NCBI GenBank assembly: GCA_000173575.1
Contig: ABYL01000001.1
Span: 124,001 to 188,000, forward strand
Direction: 5' to 3'
Origin: Burkholderia sp. H160
Lineage (GTDB): Bacteria > Pseudomonadota > Gammaproteobacteria > Burkholderiales > Burkholderiaceae
Length of the DNA: 64,000 nt
Translations under genes and position numbers: made by a program
Part shown: positions 53,001 through 62,762 of the stretch, in pieces
Layout: each line of letters opens with the position of its first letter
How positions within the stretch are numbered: the stretch's first letter is position 1
Notes under the pieces: model-generated
What the model was told of the DNA's origin: nothing
Database searches by the model: none
Seen by the model: only the letters and a program-made list of their open reading frames with translations

Positions 53001-54539
53001 ATGATGCGCATCATTCAAACGTTGCTGTTCATCGCGGCGTTCTGCTCAGGCATGGCCGTCGACCCGTCGACGTGCCTCGCCGCCCCAGGTGCCGCGGCGC
53101 AGCCGGTCGTGTCGTCGGCCCCCCCGGCATCCCCAACTACTCCCGCGTCGGCTCCCGGCGCGCGCCGTATCGATCTGGGCAATCAACCGTGGACGGGCGA
53201 TTTCGACGCAATGCTCGACCGGCGTCTGATCCGTGTACTGGTTCCCTACAGTCGAACACTCTATTTCAATGACCAAGGTCACGAGCGTGGGCTGACTGCC
53301 GGACTCGTGCGGGACTTCGAGCGCTATGTGAACAAGAAATACCAATCGACGCTCGCCAGGCGTCCGCTCACGGTGGTCATCATTCCGACAACTCGCGACC
53401 AGTTGCTCCCGGGGCTCATAGCGGGCCGGGGCGACATCGCCGCGGGCAATCTGACGGTTACCGAGGCCCGTCTGAAGCAGGTCGATTTCGTGGCACCGCG
53501 TGACCGCAAACCCGTACGCGAGGTGGTCGTGACCGGGCCCAAGTCGCCAGCCCTCGCGAAGCTCGACGATCTCAGCGGAAAGGCGGTGCATGTGCGACGC
53601 AGCAGCAGCTATTACGAGAGCCTGAATGCACTCAACGCGCGTTTTCTCAAGGAAGGCAAAGCCCCGGTGAAGCTCGTGCCGCTGCCCGATGCGCTCGAGG
53701 ACGAGGACGCGATGGAGATGCTCAACGTCGGGCTGGTCCAGATCCTCGTCGTAGACGACTGGAAGGCAAAGATATGGGCGCAGATACTGCCTGGAATCGT
53801 CGTGCGCAACGATATATCGGTGCGTGACGCAGGCTATACAGGATGGGCTATCCGTTTGAAGAGCCCCAGGCTCCAGGAAGCGATCAGCGACTTCTACCTC
53901 AATTACGTGAAGAAGCAGAGTGTCGCGGAAGTCCGTCTCCAGCAGGAAATGAAGCGCATCAAGCAGATCTCCAACAATGCGGAGACAGAGGAGCTGAAGC
54001 GGTTCAGGCAGACAATCGGCCTGTTCGAGAAATATGGCGCGCAGTACCATTTCGATTCACTGTTGCTTGCGGCGCAGGGTTATCAGGAGTCCCAGCTAAA
54101 CCAGGACGCGCGCAGTCACGTTGGTGCGGTCGGGATCATGCAACTCATGCCAGCGACGGGCAAGGAACTCGCGGTCGGCGATATTCGGGTGGCGGAAGCC
54201 AATATCCATGCCGGGGCGAAGTATCTCGACCTCCTGATGTCCCGCTATTTTCCGGACGCACACTTCTCCGATCGCGACCGCTCGCTTTTCGCATTCGCGA
54301 GCTACAACGCAGGACCGGCGAACATCGCCAAAATGCGCAAGGAAGCGGCGGCGCGCGGTCTCGATCCCGACAAGTGGTTCAACAATGTCGAGATCGTAGT
54401 CGCGGAGAAAATCGGCATCGAACCGACGACGTACGTGCGCAACGTATTCAAGTATTACGTCGCCTACCGGCTTGTGCAGGAGGCCGCGGCGACGCGTGAG
54501 CGCGCTATCGGGCAAATGCGCAAGCAGGGTGGAACGTAA
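53001..54539 (+). CDS. MltF-type lytic murein transglycosylase
   Basis: 512-residue two-domain protein. A signal peptide (MMRIIQTLLFIAAFCSGM) is followed by an SBP_bac_3 amino-acid-binding domain (about residues 75-310; GRGDIAAGNLTVTEAR, FVAPRDRKPVREV) and a C-terminal SLT domain (about 345-490) with the catalytic Glu in AAQGYQESQLN and the GAVGIMQLMPATG and FASYNAGPANIA motifs. This is the arrangement of MltF, which cleaves peptidoglycan and may sense muropeptides. It stands alone. Confidence 0.92.
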   Translation: MMRIIQTLLFIAAFCSGMAVDPSTCLAAPGAAAQPVVSSAPPASPTTPASAPGARRIDLGNQPWTGDFDAMLDRRLIRVLVPYSRTLYFNDQGHERGLTAGLVRDFERYVNKKYQSTLARRPLTVVIIPTTRDQLLPGLIAGRGDIAAGNLTVTEARLKQVDFVAPRDRKPVREVVVTGPKSPALAKLDDLSGKAVHVRRSSSYYESLNALNARFLKEGKAPVKLVPLPDALEDEDAMEMLNVGLVQILVVDDWKAKIWAQILPGIVVRNDISVRDAGYTGWAIRLKSPRLQEAISDFYLNYVKKQSVAEVRLQQEMKRIKQISNNAETEELKRFRQTIGLFEKYGAQYHFDSLLLAAQGYQESQLNQDARSHVGAVGIMQLMPATGKELAVGDIRVAEANIHAGAKYLDLLMSRYFPDAHFSDRDRSLFAFASYNAGPANIAKMRKEAAARGLDPDKWFNNVEIVVAEKIGIEPTTYVRNVFKYYVAYRLVQEAAATRERAIGQMRKQGGT

Positions 54540-54676
54540 TAGGCAGTCGAGACGAATCTTCTGCGAGTGCACATAATTCGGACGGCATATGTACGTTAGC
54601 GCAAAGTGGGTATACCTTTCCGGCAGTGATACTGGAAGAGACCAGGACCACGCATCAACACTTATGCGACCCGAAG

Positions 54677-54880
54677 ATGGCAGACAAGAGAAAACCATCG
54701 CAGATCAATAGCCGGAAAATTGATGGTCTATTGATGAAAATCGGTAGGGTTGTATTTTCGCTGTGTGTATTCTTTGTTTCTCTGAAGGTTTGTAATGCGA
54801 TTTACGCAGTTCTGATTCAACTCTTCCCGCAGAAAATTTGTGCTGACGACGCGGGACTGGGTACTACGATCGGGCAATGA
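54677..54880 (+). CDS. Small membrane protein, orphan
   Basis: 67 residues: basic N-terminus (MADKRKPSQINSRKIDG), one hydrophobic helix (VVFSLCVFFVSLKVCNAIYAVLI) and a short tail. AT-richer than the neighbours. Its stop TGA is followed after one base by the ATG of the next ORF, suggesting translational coupling. No family recognised. Confidence 0.45.
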   Translation: MADKRKPSQINSRKIDGLLMKIGRVVFSLCVFFVSLKVCNAIYAVLIQLFPQKICADDAGLGTTIGQ

Positions 54881-54881
54881 G

Positions 54882-55331
54882 ATGGGCTTCGGCAAGTGGC
54901 CTTCAAAAAAGATCGATTTCTGGATTGAAGATAAAAAAGATCTAACCACGAAGGATCATGAATATCAGGACCATTGCAATGCCGACCTGAAAGGTTTTAT
55001 TGCAAGAAGGCTAAGAGCCATCGACAAGGAGTGCAACACCAGGCTCGAGAACAATCACGACGTAAGCGAACACATTTTCGCGGCAGCGAAAGGCTACTTC
55101 ATCGTCGCGGCTGGTCTGCTGTCACCCGACTCTGAGGCAAGCGAGCGGGCAGATGAACGCAAGGCCAGCTTTGAGGCACGCATGAAGAGGTGGGACACCC
55201 AGCACAGCTATCGTGACGATCTGCCTTCCGGCCCGAGCGACTACTTCTTTTTTGAGGCGCAAGGGGAATTCGCGAAGATGAGGCTGGCGTTGTCCCCGAC
55301 GCAGCTGGCCCATTGGCCGGTGCAATTCTAG
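54882..55331 (+). CDS. Hypothetical soluble protein coupled to the small membrane protein
   Basis: 149 residues, charged and soluble: MGFGKWPSKKIDFWIEDKK, then ADLKGFIARRLRAIDKECNTRLEN (helical) and a C-terminal YFFFEAQGEFAKMRLAL. I recognise no family. The start was chosen because the upstream gene stops one base before it. Possibly an immunity- or effector-like orphan pair; this is inference from size and context only. Confidence 0.5.
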   Translation: MGFGKWPSKKIDFWIEDKKDLTTKDHEYQDHCNADLKGFIARRLRAIDKECNTRLENNHDVSEHIFAAAKGYFIVAAGLLSPDSEASERADERKASFEARMKRWDTQHSYRDDLPSGPSDYFFFEAQGEFAKMRLALSPTQLAHWPVQF

Positions 55332-55719
55332 CGGACTCGATGCGTCTCGATGCGTTCGCTTCGCGCGCGGTCATGAGCCTCAACGAGATGTTTCAGCTCG
55401 CCATGGGTACAAACCAGATGCCGCTTGACGGGATCCTCGACGCCACAGACGTGCGAGCGATCCGCACTGGTCTCGACTCCGGCGCCGAGGAATTGCGTGT
55501 CCATCTGCTCGGTCTGCAGCGGCGTCGCCAAGCGTCTGCCGGCATAACATCCGGTCTCGACGCGCTTGGCTGGACACGGACCGCATGGGTCTCGAGTGCA
55601 ACGCCGCAGCGCCAGCCAGGATGGGTCAACGCCCAGCCATCGGGGCGCCATGCCCAACGTGGGCTGGGCCCGAACAGGCGCTAGGCGCGCCATTCCGGGC
55701 GATAGTCCTGCTCGGCAAG
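55332..55719. other. Unrecognised decayed DNA before the TetR fragment
   Basis: 388 bases. Several frames are open (for example MFQLAMGTNQMPLDGILDA on plus), but none has a family I recognise or a good ribosome site. Lies between an orphan ORF and a truncated TetR gene, so it is probably a rearranged remnant. Confidence 0.4.
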
Positions 55720-56064
55720 TTGACCAAGCCGCTGTGCCTGCTGTCGTGGGAGAACCTGAACCGGGCGCGAGCGCTGAAGAAGTCGAAAGTGATCCAGGCG
55801 ATGTCCTCGCCGGTGCTCGACAAGCTTCGCACCTTGATCCGGCGTGGAGAGGCGGCGGGTACGCTGCGCAAGGGAATCGACCCGCTGCATCAGTACGTGA
55901 CGCTCGTGAGCCTCGCGTATTTCCACAGGTCGAATGCGTACACGCTCTCGCGCATGTTCGATACCGACATGCTCGCACCGTCGTGGCACACCGATCACAC
56001 GGCGCAGACGCATGAACTCGTGCGCGCGTTTCTCACCGGAGAGCGCGTGCTCGAGCTGACCTGA
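55720..56064 (+). pseudogene. TetR family regulator, C-terminal fragment
   Basis: The plus frame from about 55720 reads LTKPLCLLSWENLNRARAL, then SPVLDKLRTLIRRGEAAGTLRKGIDPLHQYVTLVSLAYFHRSNAYTLSRMF (split), matching the C-terminal ligand-binding domain of TetR proteins. The N-terminal DNA-binding domain is missing and upstream sequence is unrelated, so the gene is truncated. It stops 7 bases before the convergent permease gene stop. Confidence 0.75.
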
Positions 56065-56070
56065 GCGCCG

Positions 56071-56967
56071 TCAGTCAGCTGTTTTTCGTCTCTTCGCGAT
56101 CGATCCGGCGATAAGCAGGCCGCCAACCGTTACCACGAGCGATATCAGCGTGGTCATCGTGCCGAGCGCGTAGATCACGGGCGTCGTGACCGAGGTCGTC
56201 AGGCCCTGCAATTCGAGCGGGAGCGTGTTCTGATCGCCGATGGCCTGCGACGTGCGCGCGATCTCATCCCACGAGAGCGTGAAGCCGAACATGCCGACGC
56301 CGACTACCGAAGGCCCGATGATCGGCAGCACCACATGCTTGAACGACTGCCACGGCGACGCGCCGAGATCGCGCGCGGCCTCTTCGTAGGCGGGATTGAA
56401 GCGATTGAACACGGCGAACATTACGAGCAGGCCAAACGGCAGGGTCCACGTGAGATGTGCGCCGAGCGCCGAGGTGAAGAGGCCCATCGAGGTGGCCCAG
56501 TTGTCCGCAAACGACTGGAACCCCCATTCGTTCGCCAGATACTTGATGAGCGTGTCCAGCAGGCGAAAGGTCAGGCCAATACCGAGCGAGACGATGATCG
56601 ACGGCATGATGAGGCTGGCGACCGACACGTAGAACACGGCGGTATCGCCGCGAAAGCGCCGCCTGAACGCGAGGCCGGCCATCACGGAGAACACCGTGGT
56701 CAGCACGGTTACCGCGAGCGCCAGCCTCACGGAGCGGCCGAACGCGGCCCAGATGTCGATATCGCCGACTCCGTCGCGCAACGCTGCGAACCAGTGCAGC
56801 GTTGCGCCATGCATCGGAAACGTGAGACCGCCTTCGGCGCCTTGAAACGACAGAATGAAAATCGTGATGACGGGGCCGTAGAGAAACAGCACGAACAGCC
56901 CGAAGACGAGTGCGAGCCAGTAAAAGCTCGCTGGCCGATGCTCGCGATGCGTGAATGTGCTGCCCAT
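56071..56967 (-). CDS. Polyamine-type ABC importer permease (PotC-like)
   Basis: 298-residue inner-membrane permease with about 6-7 helices. The EAA loop appears as YEEAARDLGASPWQSFKHVVLPIIGP (ATPase contact), and FILSFQGAEGGLTFP is the PotC-type N-terminal periplasmic loop. It follows the PotB-like gene after one base. Part of a four-gene importer read from 60283. Confidence 0.92.
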   Translation of the reverse strand: MGSTFTHREHRPASFYWLALVFGLFVLFLYGPVITIFILSFQGAEGGLTFPMHGATLHWFAALRDGVGDIDIWAAFGRSVRLALAVTVLTTVFSVMAGLAFRRRFRGDTAVFYVSVASLIMPSIIVSLGIGLTFRLLDTLIKYLANEWGFQSFADNWATSMGLFTSALGAHLTWTLPFGLLVMFAVFNRFNPAYEEAARDLGASPWQSFKHVVLPIIGPSVVGVGMFGFTLSWDEIARTSQAIGDQNTLPLELQGLTTSVTTPVIYALGTMTTLISLVVTVGGLLIAGSIAKRRKTAD

Positions 56968-56968
56968 G

Positions 56969-57883
56969 TCACAGTTCCTTTCTGATATCGACGACGCGCG
57001 TCAGCGCCCACACGAGCATCAGCACGACGGCGAGCAGGATGACCGCGTTGGCCGCTGCGGCCGGAAACTGCAGGTAGCTCGTCTGCACCTGGATGATTTT
57101 GCCCACCGAGGCGATCTGCTGCCCGCCCATCACGCCGACGGTGAGGAAGTCGCCCATGACGATGGTGACGACGAAGATCGAGCCGATCACGATGCCCGTC
57201 TTCGACAACGGCAGCACCACGTCGCGGATCACCTGCCAGCCGCTCGCGCCGCCGTCGCGCGCGGCTTCGAGCAGCGAACGGTCGATGCGCATCATCGCAT
57301 TGAAGATCGGTACGATCATGAAGAACGTGTACAGATGCACGAACGCGAGCACCACGGAGAAGTTCGAATACAGCAGCCATTCGACTGGACGCTCGACGAG
57401 ATGCGTTGTCATCAGCGCCTGATTCACGAGCCCGTTGCGGCCGAGCAGCGGGATCCACGAGATCATGCGGATCACGTTCGAGGTCCAGAACGGAATCGTG
57501 CAAACCAGGAATAGCACGGTCTGCATCGCGGTCGTGCGCACATGAAAGGCGAGAAAGTACGCGATCGTGAATCCGAGCAGCAGCGTCACGGCCCAGACGA
57601 TCGCGCAGAACTTCAATGTCGACCAGTACGTCTTGAAGGTCACGCAGACATCGGAGAAAGAGCCGCAGCCGTCGAATATCGCTGCATAGTTCTTCAGCGT
57701 GAATGCCGGAATGATCTGGTATTCGTTGAAATCCCAGAAGCTCACGATCAGCGTGATCACGAGCGGCACGATGAAGAACAGCACGAATGTCAGCGTGAGC
57801 GGCGTAGCTTGCAGCCATGCGCTCACGCTCCGGTGGCGCACCGGCATTTTCTTCGCTTGCTGGAGATGGTCGACGGAAGCCAT
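56969..57883 (-). CDS. Polyamine-type ABC importer permease (PotB-like)
   Basis: 304-residue permease. FFIVPLVITLIVSFWDFNEYQI is the usual N-terminal helix and LLEAARDGGASGWQVIRDVVLPLS is the EAA loop. Its start is 16 bases after the binding-protein stop. Pairs with the PotC-like protein. Confidence 0.92.
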   Translation of the reverse strand: MASVDHLQQAKKMPVRHRSVSAWLQATPLTLTFVLFFIVPLVITLIVSFWDFNEYQIIPAFTLKNYAAIFDGCGSFSDVCVTFKTYWSTLKFCAIVWAVTLLLGFTIAYFLAFHVRTTAMQTVLFLVCTIPFWTSNVIRMISWIPLLGRNGLVNQALMTTHLVERPVEWLLYSNFSVVLAFVHLYTFFMIVPIFNAMMRIDRSLLEAARDGGASGWQVIRDVVLPLSKTGIVIGSIFVVTIVMGDFLTVGVMGGQQIASVGKIIQVQTSYLQFPAAAANAVILLAVVLMLVWALTRVVDIRKEL

Positions 57884-57899
57884 TGTCAGGCGTGTTCCT

Positions 57900-59189
57900 T
57901 CATGCAGCGATGAATTCGTTCCACTTCTGGACCATATAGATGTTCTCGTCCATCACTGCGTTCCAGCAGGCAATCGCGCCCATGCGCTGGTTGTACGAGC
58001 CGCCGTCGCGTACGGCGCCGACCTTCTCCAGCAACTGGCCGTCGGGCGCCTTGATGTCCTGCGCGGCGGGTTTGCCTTCCATCCAGTAGTCCCACTCGTA
58101 GGCCGCCATGTGCGACTTCGCGGTTTCCGTCACACCCGGGTAGTAGCCTTGGCGCATCAGATAGGCACCGGCCCATCCGTCCTGGAACCAGTTGACGAAT
58201 TCATACGCCGCGTCGAGCTTCTTGCCCTGCAGCGAGCGCGGGAAGCCGAAGCCCGACGCCCAGGAGCGATATCCCTCCTTGAGCGGCTGGAACTTGCAGG
58301 CGATACCCATCGTGCGAACCTTGGTGACAGCCGGCGACCACATCGACTGGATCACGACTTCGCCCGAGGCCATCAGGTTCACGCTCTCGTTGAAGTCGCG
58401 CCAGAAGGCGCGGAACTGCCCGGCGCGCTTCGCCTCGATCAGCACCTTGATGGTCTGGTCGATCTCGGCCTTTGTCATGTTGCCCTTGTCGCCGTACTTC
58501 ACCTGGCCCATCGCTTCGATCGCCATCGCCGCGTCCATGATGCCGATGGCCGGAATGTTCAGCAGTGCCGCCTTGCCCTTGAACTGAGGATTGAGCAGAT
58601 CCGCCCATGTCGTCACCGGGCGTGGGATGAGATCCGGGCGAATGCCGAGCGTGTCGGCGTTGTATGTCGTCGGAATCAGCGTCATCCATTCAGTGGGCGT
58701 CGCGCTGAACTCGGTCGAGCGCGCGTCCTTCAGGAACATGACTTTCTTCGGCGCGGTGCCCTGATCTCCGATCTTCTTGCCGTTGACCTCGCCTTTTGTC
58801 AGCACGGGCGTAATCCTGTCGGCGAGCTTGATGCGCTTCGTGTCCATGCCCGCGAGCGTGCCGGCGGGAATCAGCTTTTTGAGCGAGAAGTATTCGGTGT
58901 CGACGATATCGAAGGAGTTGGGCTGGGTGATGATGCGTTTGGTCACGTCGTCGGTCGTGACGGGAATGTATTGAATCTCGATGCCCGTGTCTTCCTTGAA
59001 CTTCTTCGCGATCTCCGCGCTCTGGTTGACCGCGGTGCCCAGATAGCGCAGCGTGATCTTTTCCTGTGCACGGACGTAGGGAAAGCCGGCGATGCCGGCT
59101 GCCGCCACCGCGCCCTTGATGAAGGTTCGGCGTGAAAGGCCCTTGTTTGCCGATGCCTCTTCGCCTGCCTTGGTGTTTTCGTTTTTCAT
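57900..59189 (-). CDS. Polyamine-type ABC importer binding protein, Tat signal
   Basis: 429-residue periplasmic protein. Twin-arginine signal LSRRTFIKGAVAAAGIAG (residues about 19-36), then ITLRYLGTAVNQSAEIAKKF and the solute-binding (PotD/spermidine-putrescine) fold with VTTWADLLNPQFKGK. Start at MKNENTK has GAGGAG upstream; the longer frame upstream lies inside the ATPase gene. Ligand probably a polyamine or an opine-like compound. Confidence 0.88.
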   Translation of the reverse strand: MKNENTKAGEEASANKGLSRRTFIKGAVAAAGIAGFPYVRAQEKITLRYLGTAVNQSAEIAKKFKEDTGIEIQYIPVTTDDVTKRIITQPNSFDIVDTEYFSLKKLIPAGTLAGMDTKRIKLADRITPVLTKGEVNGKKIGDQGTAPKKVMFLKDARSTEFSATPTEWMTLIPTTYNADTLGIRPDLIPRPVTTWADLLNPQFKGKAALLNIPAIGIMDAAMAIEAMGQVKYGDKGNMTKAEIDQTIKVLIEAKRAGQFRAFWRDFNESVNLMASGEVVIQSMWSPAVTKVRTMGIACKFQPLKEGYRSWASGFGFPRSLQGKKLDAAYEFVNWFQDGWAGAYLMRQGYYPGVTETAKSHMAAYEWDYWMEGKPAAQDIKAPDGQLLEKVGAVRDGGSYNQRMGAIACWNAVMDENIYMVQKWNEFIAA

Positions 59190-59227
59190 TGCACTCTCCT
59201 CGAATTTGAAGTGGTGAATATCGATGT

Positions 59228-60283
59228 TCAGGCGGCAAGCGGATGGGCGTTCTGCTCGTCCCACCACACCGTCACGCGCGCGCCGGGACCGGCGCGTTGC
59301 GGGTCGTAGTCGGCGTCGCTGATCATGGAAACGAGTTCGGGCGAACCGTCGAGCGGATCGAGCGTCATGCGCAGATGGGTGCCCTGATACTCGGCTTCGC
59401 GCACCGTGCATGCAAGACCGCCGATGCGCGAGAGTCCGTTGCCACCCGCGCTCGTCCCGGGCGCGATGCCGTGTGGAGCGATGCGCAGATGGTCCGCGCG
59501 CACGGTGAAGAGCCGCCCGTTCGTTCCCAACACGTTGTGACCGCCGAGAAAGCGCGCGACGAATTCCGTGCGCGGACGATTGAAGACTTCGAACGGCGTG
59601 TCGATCTGTTCGATATGACCGTGACTCATGACGACGACCAGATCCGCGAGCGCCATCGCTTCTTCCTGCGAATGCGTGACGTGCACGAAGGTGATGCCGA
59701 GTTCCTTCTGCCAGCGCTTAAGCTCGGCGCGCATCTGCACGCGCAGGAAGGGATCGAGGGCGGAGAGCGGCTCATCGAGAAGCAGGCAGCGCGGTTCGTT
59801 GAGCAGCGCGCGCGCGAGCGCGACGCGCTGCTGCTGGCCGCCGGAGAGTTGTGCGGGCTTGCGCTCCGCGTAAGCCGACATCGCGACGAGTTCAAGCAGT
59901 TCGCCCGCGCGCTTTCGACGCGTGTCCCTGGCGACACCACGCACCTTGAGGCTGAACGCGACGTTGTCGAGCGCCGAGAGATGCGGAAAAAGCGCGTAGC
60001 TCTGGAAGACCATCGCCGTGCCGCGCGCGGCGGGCTGTTCGAGCGTGACGTTGCGACCGGCGATCAGCACGTCGCCTTCGGAGACCCATTCGTGGCCCGC
60101 GATCATGCGCAGCGTCGAGGTTTTGCCGCAGCCGGACGGCCCGAGCAGACAGCAGTACGCGCCGCCAGGAACGCGCAGGTCGATGGAATCGACGGCGAGC
60201 GCATCACCATAGCGCTTCGAAACATGCACGAGTTCGATGTCGGCTGGGCTCGCGTGGGCCAGGGTGGATGGCGGTTGAACCAT
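59228..60283 (-). CDS. Polyamine-type ABC importer ATPase (PotA-like)
   Basis: 351-residue ATPase, first gene of the importer. Walker A GPSGCGKTS (residues 49-57), signature LSGGQQQRV, Walker B CLLLDEPLSALDP and the switch VTHSQEEA are present, followed by a C-terminal TOBE-type domain (residues about 240-345). It diverges from the deacetylase gene. Confidence 0.93.
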   Translation of the reverse strand: MVQPPSTLAHASPADIELVHVSKRYGDALAVDSIDLRVPGGAYCCLLGPSGCGKTSTLRMIAGHEWVSEGDVLIAGRNVTLEQPAARGTAMVFQSYALFPHLSALDNVAFSLKVRGVARDTRRKRAGELLELVAMSAYAERKPAQLSGGQQQRVALARALLNEPRCLLLDEPLSALDPFLRVQMRAELKRWQKELGITFVHVTHSQEEAMALADLVVVMSHGHIEQIDTPFEVFNRPRTEFVARFLGGHNVLGTNGRLFTVRADHLRIAPHGIAPGTSAGGNGLSRIGGLACTVREAEYQGTHLRMTLDPLDGSPELVSMISDADYDPQRAGPGARVTVWWDEQNAHPLAA

Positions 60284-60555
60284 GAAGGCCTGTCCTGTGT
60301 GAAGACGCTGAGGAGTCTGCGAGCAAGCCGTTGCAAGACATATGCCATTGGGGTTCCGAAGGACAGCCGCGGCATCTGGTCACCGAGGCTGCAACGCGCG
60401 CTCAGGTGCACGTGTCGACGAATTGGCCTACATATTGCACACGATCTCGTGCCACGATCGTCGGCGTTTGCGTATGCCCCGTGTGCGCGATCGAGGTGCG
60501 GATAACGTCCGCTTTGGGGCATGACCTGACCAAACTGATTCATTCGCACTCGATA

Positions 60556-61472
60556 ATGAACGACTTCGATCCGTTGAAGACGCATGGACGTTTCGCCTAC
60601 CGCCCGATACACCATTGCGATGGATATCGCTGGCCCAACGGGACGAATCTGGCGTTTTATCTGGGCTTCAATCTGGAGCACTTCGTGTTCGGCGAGGGGC
60701 TGGGCGCGGCGCTCGGGCCGCCGTCGCCGCAGCCCGACGTGCTGAACTACAGCTGGCGCGAGTACGGCAATCGCGTGGGTGCGTGGCGCTGCATCGAACT
60801 ATTCGACGCGCTCGACATGCCCGCCGGCACGCTCATCAATACCTCGCTCTACGATCATTGCCCCGAGCTGGTCGAAGCATGCATGGCTCGCGGCGACGAG
60901 TTGATCGCTCACGGCTATACGAACGCGCAGCGTCAGAGTGATCTCGACGAAGAGGGCGAGCGCGCACTGCTCGCGCATTGCCGCACGCGCATGACCGAAT
61001 GCTCGGGCGTGGCACCTTCGGGCTGGCTCTCGCCGTGGATCTCCGAGTCGCATCACACGCCGGACCTGCTCGCCGAGACCGGCTATCGCTATACGCTCAA
61101 CTGGTGCCACGACGACCGTCCCGTGCGCATGAAAACGCGCGGCGGCCCGATCTGGTCGATCCCGTATCCGCAGGAGCTCAACGATTTGCCAATGATCATG
61201 GCGCGCCAGATGGATATGCGCGACTTCGTCGGCATGATCATCGACCAGTTCGACGAGATGCTGGAGCAGACGCAACGGGCGCATGCGCCGCAAGCGCTCG
61301 TGATGGGGATCGCCTGCATCCTTATATCGTCGGGCAGCCGTATCGCCTGCGGCATCTACGGCATGCGCTCGCGCATATCGCAGCGGCGCGCGACGACATC
61401 TGGATCACGACACCCGGCGCGATTGCGCGACACATCGATGAGACCGTGCCGCTTACGGTGGATGTTGAATGA
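60556..61472 (+). pseudogene. Polysaccharide deacetylase (PuuE-like), frameshifted
   Basis: NodB-homology deacetylase of the PuuE/allantoinase-like group. The frame from MNDFDPLKTHGRFAY runs through LAFYLGFNLEHF, DELIAHGYTNAQRQ, SHHTPDLLAETGYRYTLNWC and WSIPYPQELND to VMGIA near 61312. There one base is missing: the next frame continues LHPYIVGQPYRLRHLRHALAHIA and ends DIWITTPGAIARHI...DVE at 61472. That true stop overlaps the GntR start as ATGA, showing the original gene ended here. Sequencing error or inactivation. Confidence 0.85.
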
Positions 61473-62173
61473 GGACGGAGAGAGAGCGCGCGGACGCGCG
61501 CATCTACCGCTCGATCTTCGAGGGTGTGCTCAACCGCAGGCTCACGCCCGGCACGAAACTGCCCGAGCCGGAACTATGCACTCTGTTCGGCGTGAGCCGC
61601 GCGGTGGTGCGGCGTGCGCTGGAGAAGCTCGCGTACGACGGCATCGTCGTCCTGCGTCCGAACAAGGGCGCGGTGATCGCGCAGCCCACGCGCGAGGAAA
61701 CACGCATGATCTTCGAGGCCAGGCGCGCGCTCGAACGCTCGCTGGTCGAACTCGCGACGCAGCGCGCGAGCGCTGCCGACATTGCGGCGCTGCGTGAGCA
61801 ACTGAAAGAGGAGCATGAGGCGATGCATCGCTTCGATCAGCCGTCGTGGGCGCGGCTTGCGAGCGCGTTTCATTTGCGCATCGCTGCGCTGGCAGGCAAT
61901 GCGATCCTCGAGCACTACTTGACGGAACTGGTATCGCGCTGTTCGCTGATCGTGGGAGCCTTCGAGCCGGCCGGTAATGCGCCGTGTGAGCACGACGAGC
62001 ACTGCGCCATACTCGAATGCCTCGAGGCACGCGATGCACAAGGCGCTATCGCGCACATGAGCGCGCATCTGCACGAACTCGAGGCGCGTATCGAGACATC
62101 GCGGATGCCTGGTGCGAAAGGGCTTGCGTATTTGCTCGGCATCAATCCCGCGCAACGAACCGCAATGGAGTGA
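61469..62173 (+). CDS. GntR family regulator (FCD domain)
   Basis: 234 residues: N-terminal winged helix (residues 10-72; LPEPELCTLFGVSRAVVRRAL) and C-terminal FCD ligand domain with the metal-binding pattern RALERSLVELA, FHLRIAALAGN and EHDEHCAILECLEARD. It overlaps the deacetylase stop by ATGA and precedes the flavin reductase gene by one base, so the three form one operon; it probably controls it and the divergent importer. Confidence 0.92.
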   Translation: MRTERERADARIYRSIFEGVLNRRLTPGTKLPEPELCTLFGVSRAVVRRALEKLAYDGIVVLRPNKGAVIAQPTREETRMIFEARRALERSLVELATQRASAADIAALREQLKEEHEAMHRFDQPSWARLASAFHLRIAALAGNAILEHYLTELVSRCSLIVGAFEPAGNAPCEHDEHCAILECLEARDAQGAIAHMSAHLHELEARIETSRMPGAKGLAYLLGINPAQRTAME

Positions 62174-62174
62174 T

Positions 62175-62762
62175 ATGGAAATCGACTTCGAAGCGATCAC
62201 CGAGTATCAGCGCTACAAGCTGATGGCGAGCCTCATTGTGCCGCGTCCGATCGCGCTCGTGACGACGCTGGGCGAGGACGGAATCGTTAACGCCGCGCCG
62301 TTCTCGATGTTCAACATGCTCGGCGAAGAGCCGCCCATTATCATGATCAGCATTAACCGCTTGGCGGACGGCACGCTCAAGGACACGGCGGTGAATATTC
62401 CGCGCGAGAGGGAGTTCGTCGTGCATCTCGCCGACGAGGCCATCGCGCAGCAGATGCATCGCTGTGGGGAGCGCTTTGCCGCCGATGTTTCCGAGCTCGA
62501 TCAGGTGGGGTTCACCGCGCTTGCGTCGTCGCGCGTGAAACCGCCGCGCATCGAGCAAGCGCCGGTCGCGTTCGAGTGTGCGTTGTGGGAGACATTGGAG
62601 ACCCCGAGCCGCCATATTTTCATCGGCAAGGTGCTGATGCTGCATGCACGGGACGAGCTAATCGATCTGGATGCGTGGCGCGTGCGCCTTGAGCACTACT
62701 TTCCTGTGGGGCGTTTTGGCGCGAGCGATTACATCACGACGCGCAATCGCTTTCAGATGTGA
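62175..62762 (+). CDS. Flavin reductase-like (FMN-binding split barrel) protein
   Basis: 195 residues: LMASLIVPRPIALVTTLGEDG, NAAPFSMFNMLGEEPPIIMISI and the KDTAVNIPREREFVVHLAD segment match the flavin reductase-like family that binds FMN and reduces it for a partner monooxygenase, or acts as an oxidoreductase itself. It starts one base after the GntR stop; the preceding longer frame lies inside GntR. Confidence 0.9.
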   Translation: MEIDFEAITEYQRYKLMASLIVPRPIALVTTLGEDGIVNAAPFSMFNMLGEEPPIIMISINRLADGTLKDTAVNIPREREFVVHLADEAIAQQMHRCGERFAADVSELDQVGFTALASSRVKPPRIEQAPVAFECALWETLETPSRHIFIGKVLMLHARDELIDLDAWRVRLEHYFPVGRFGASDYITTRNRFQM

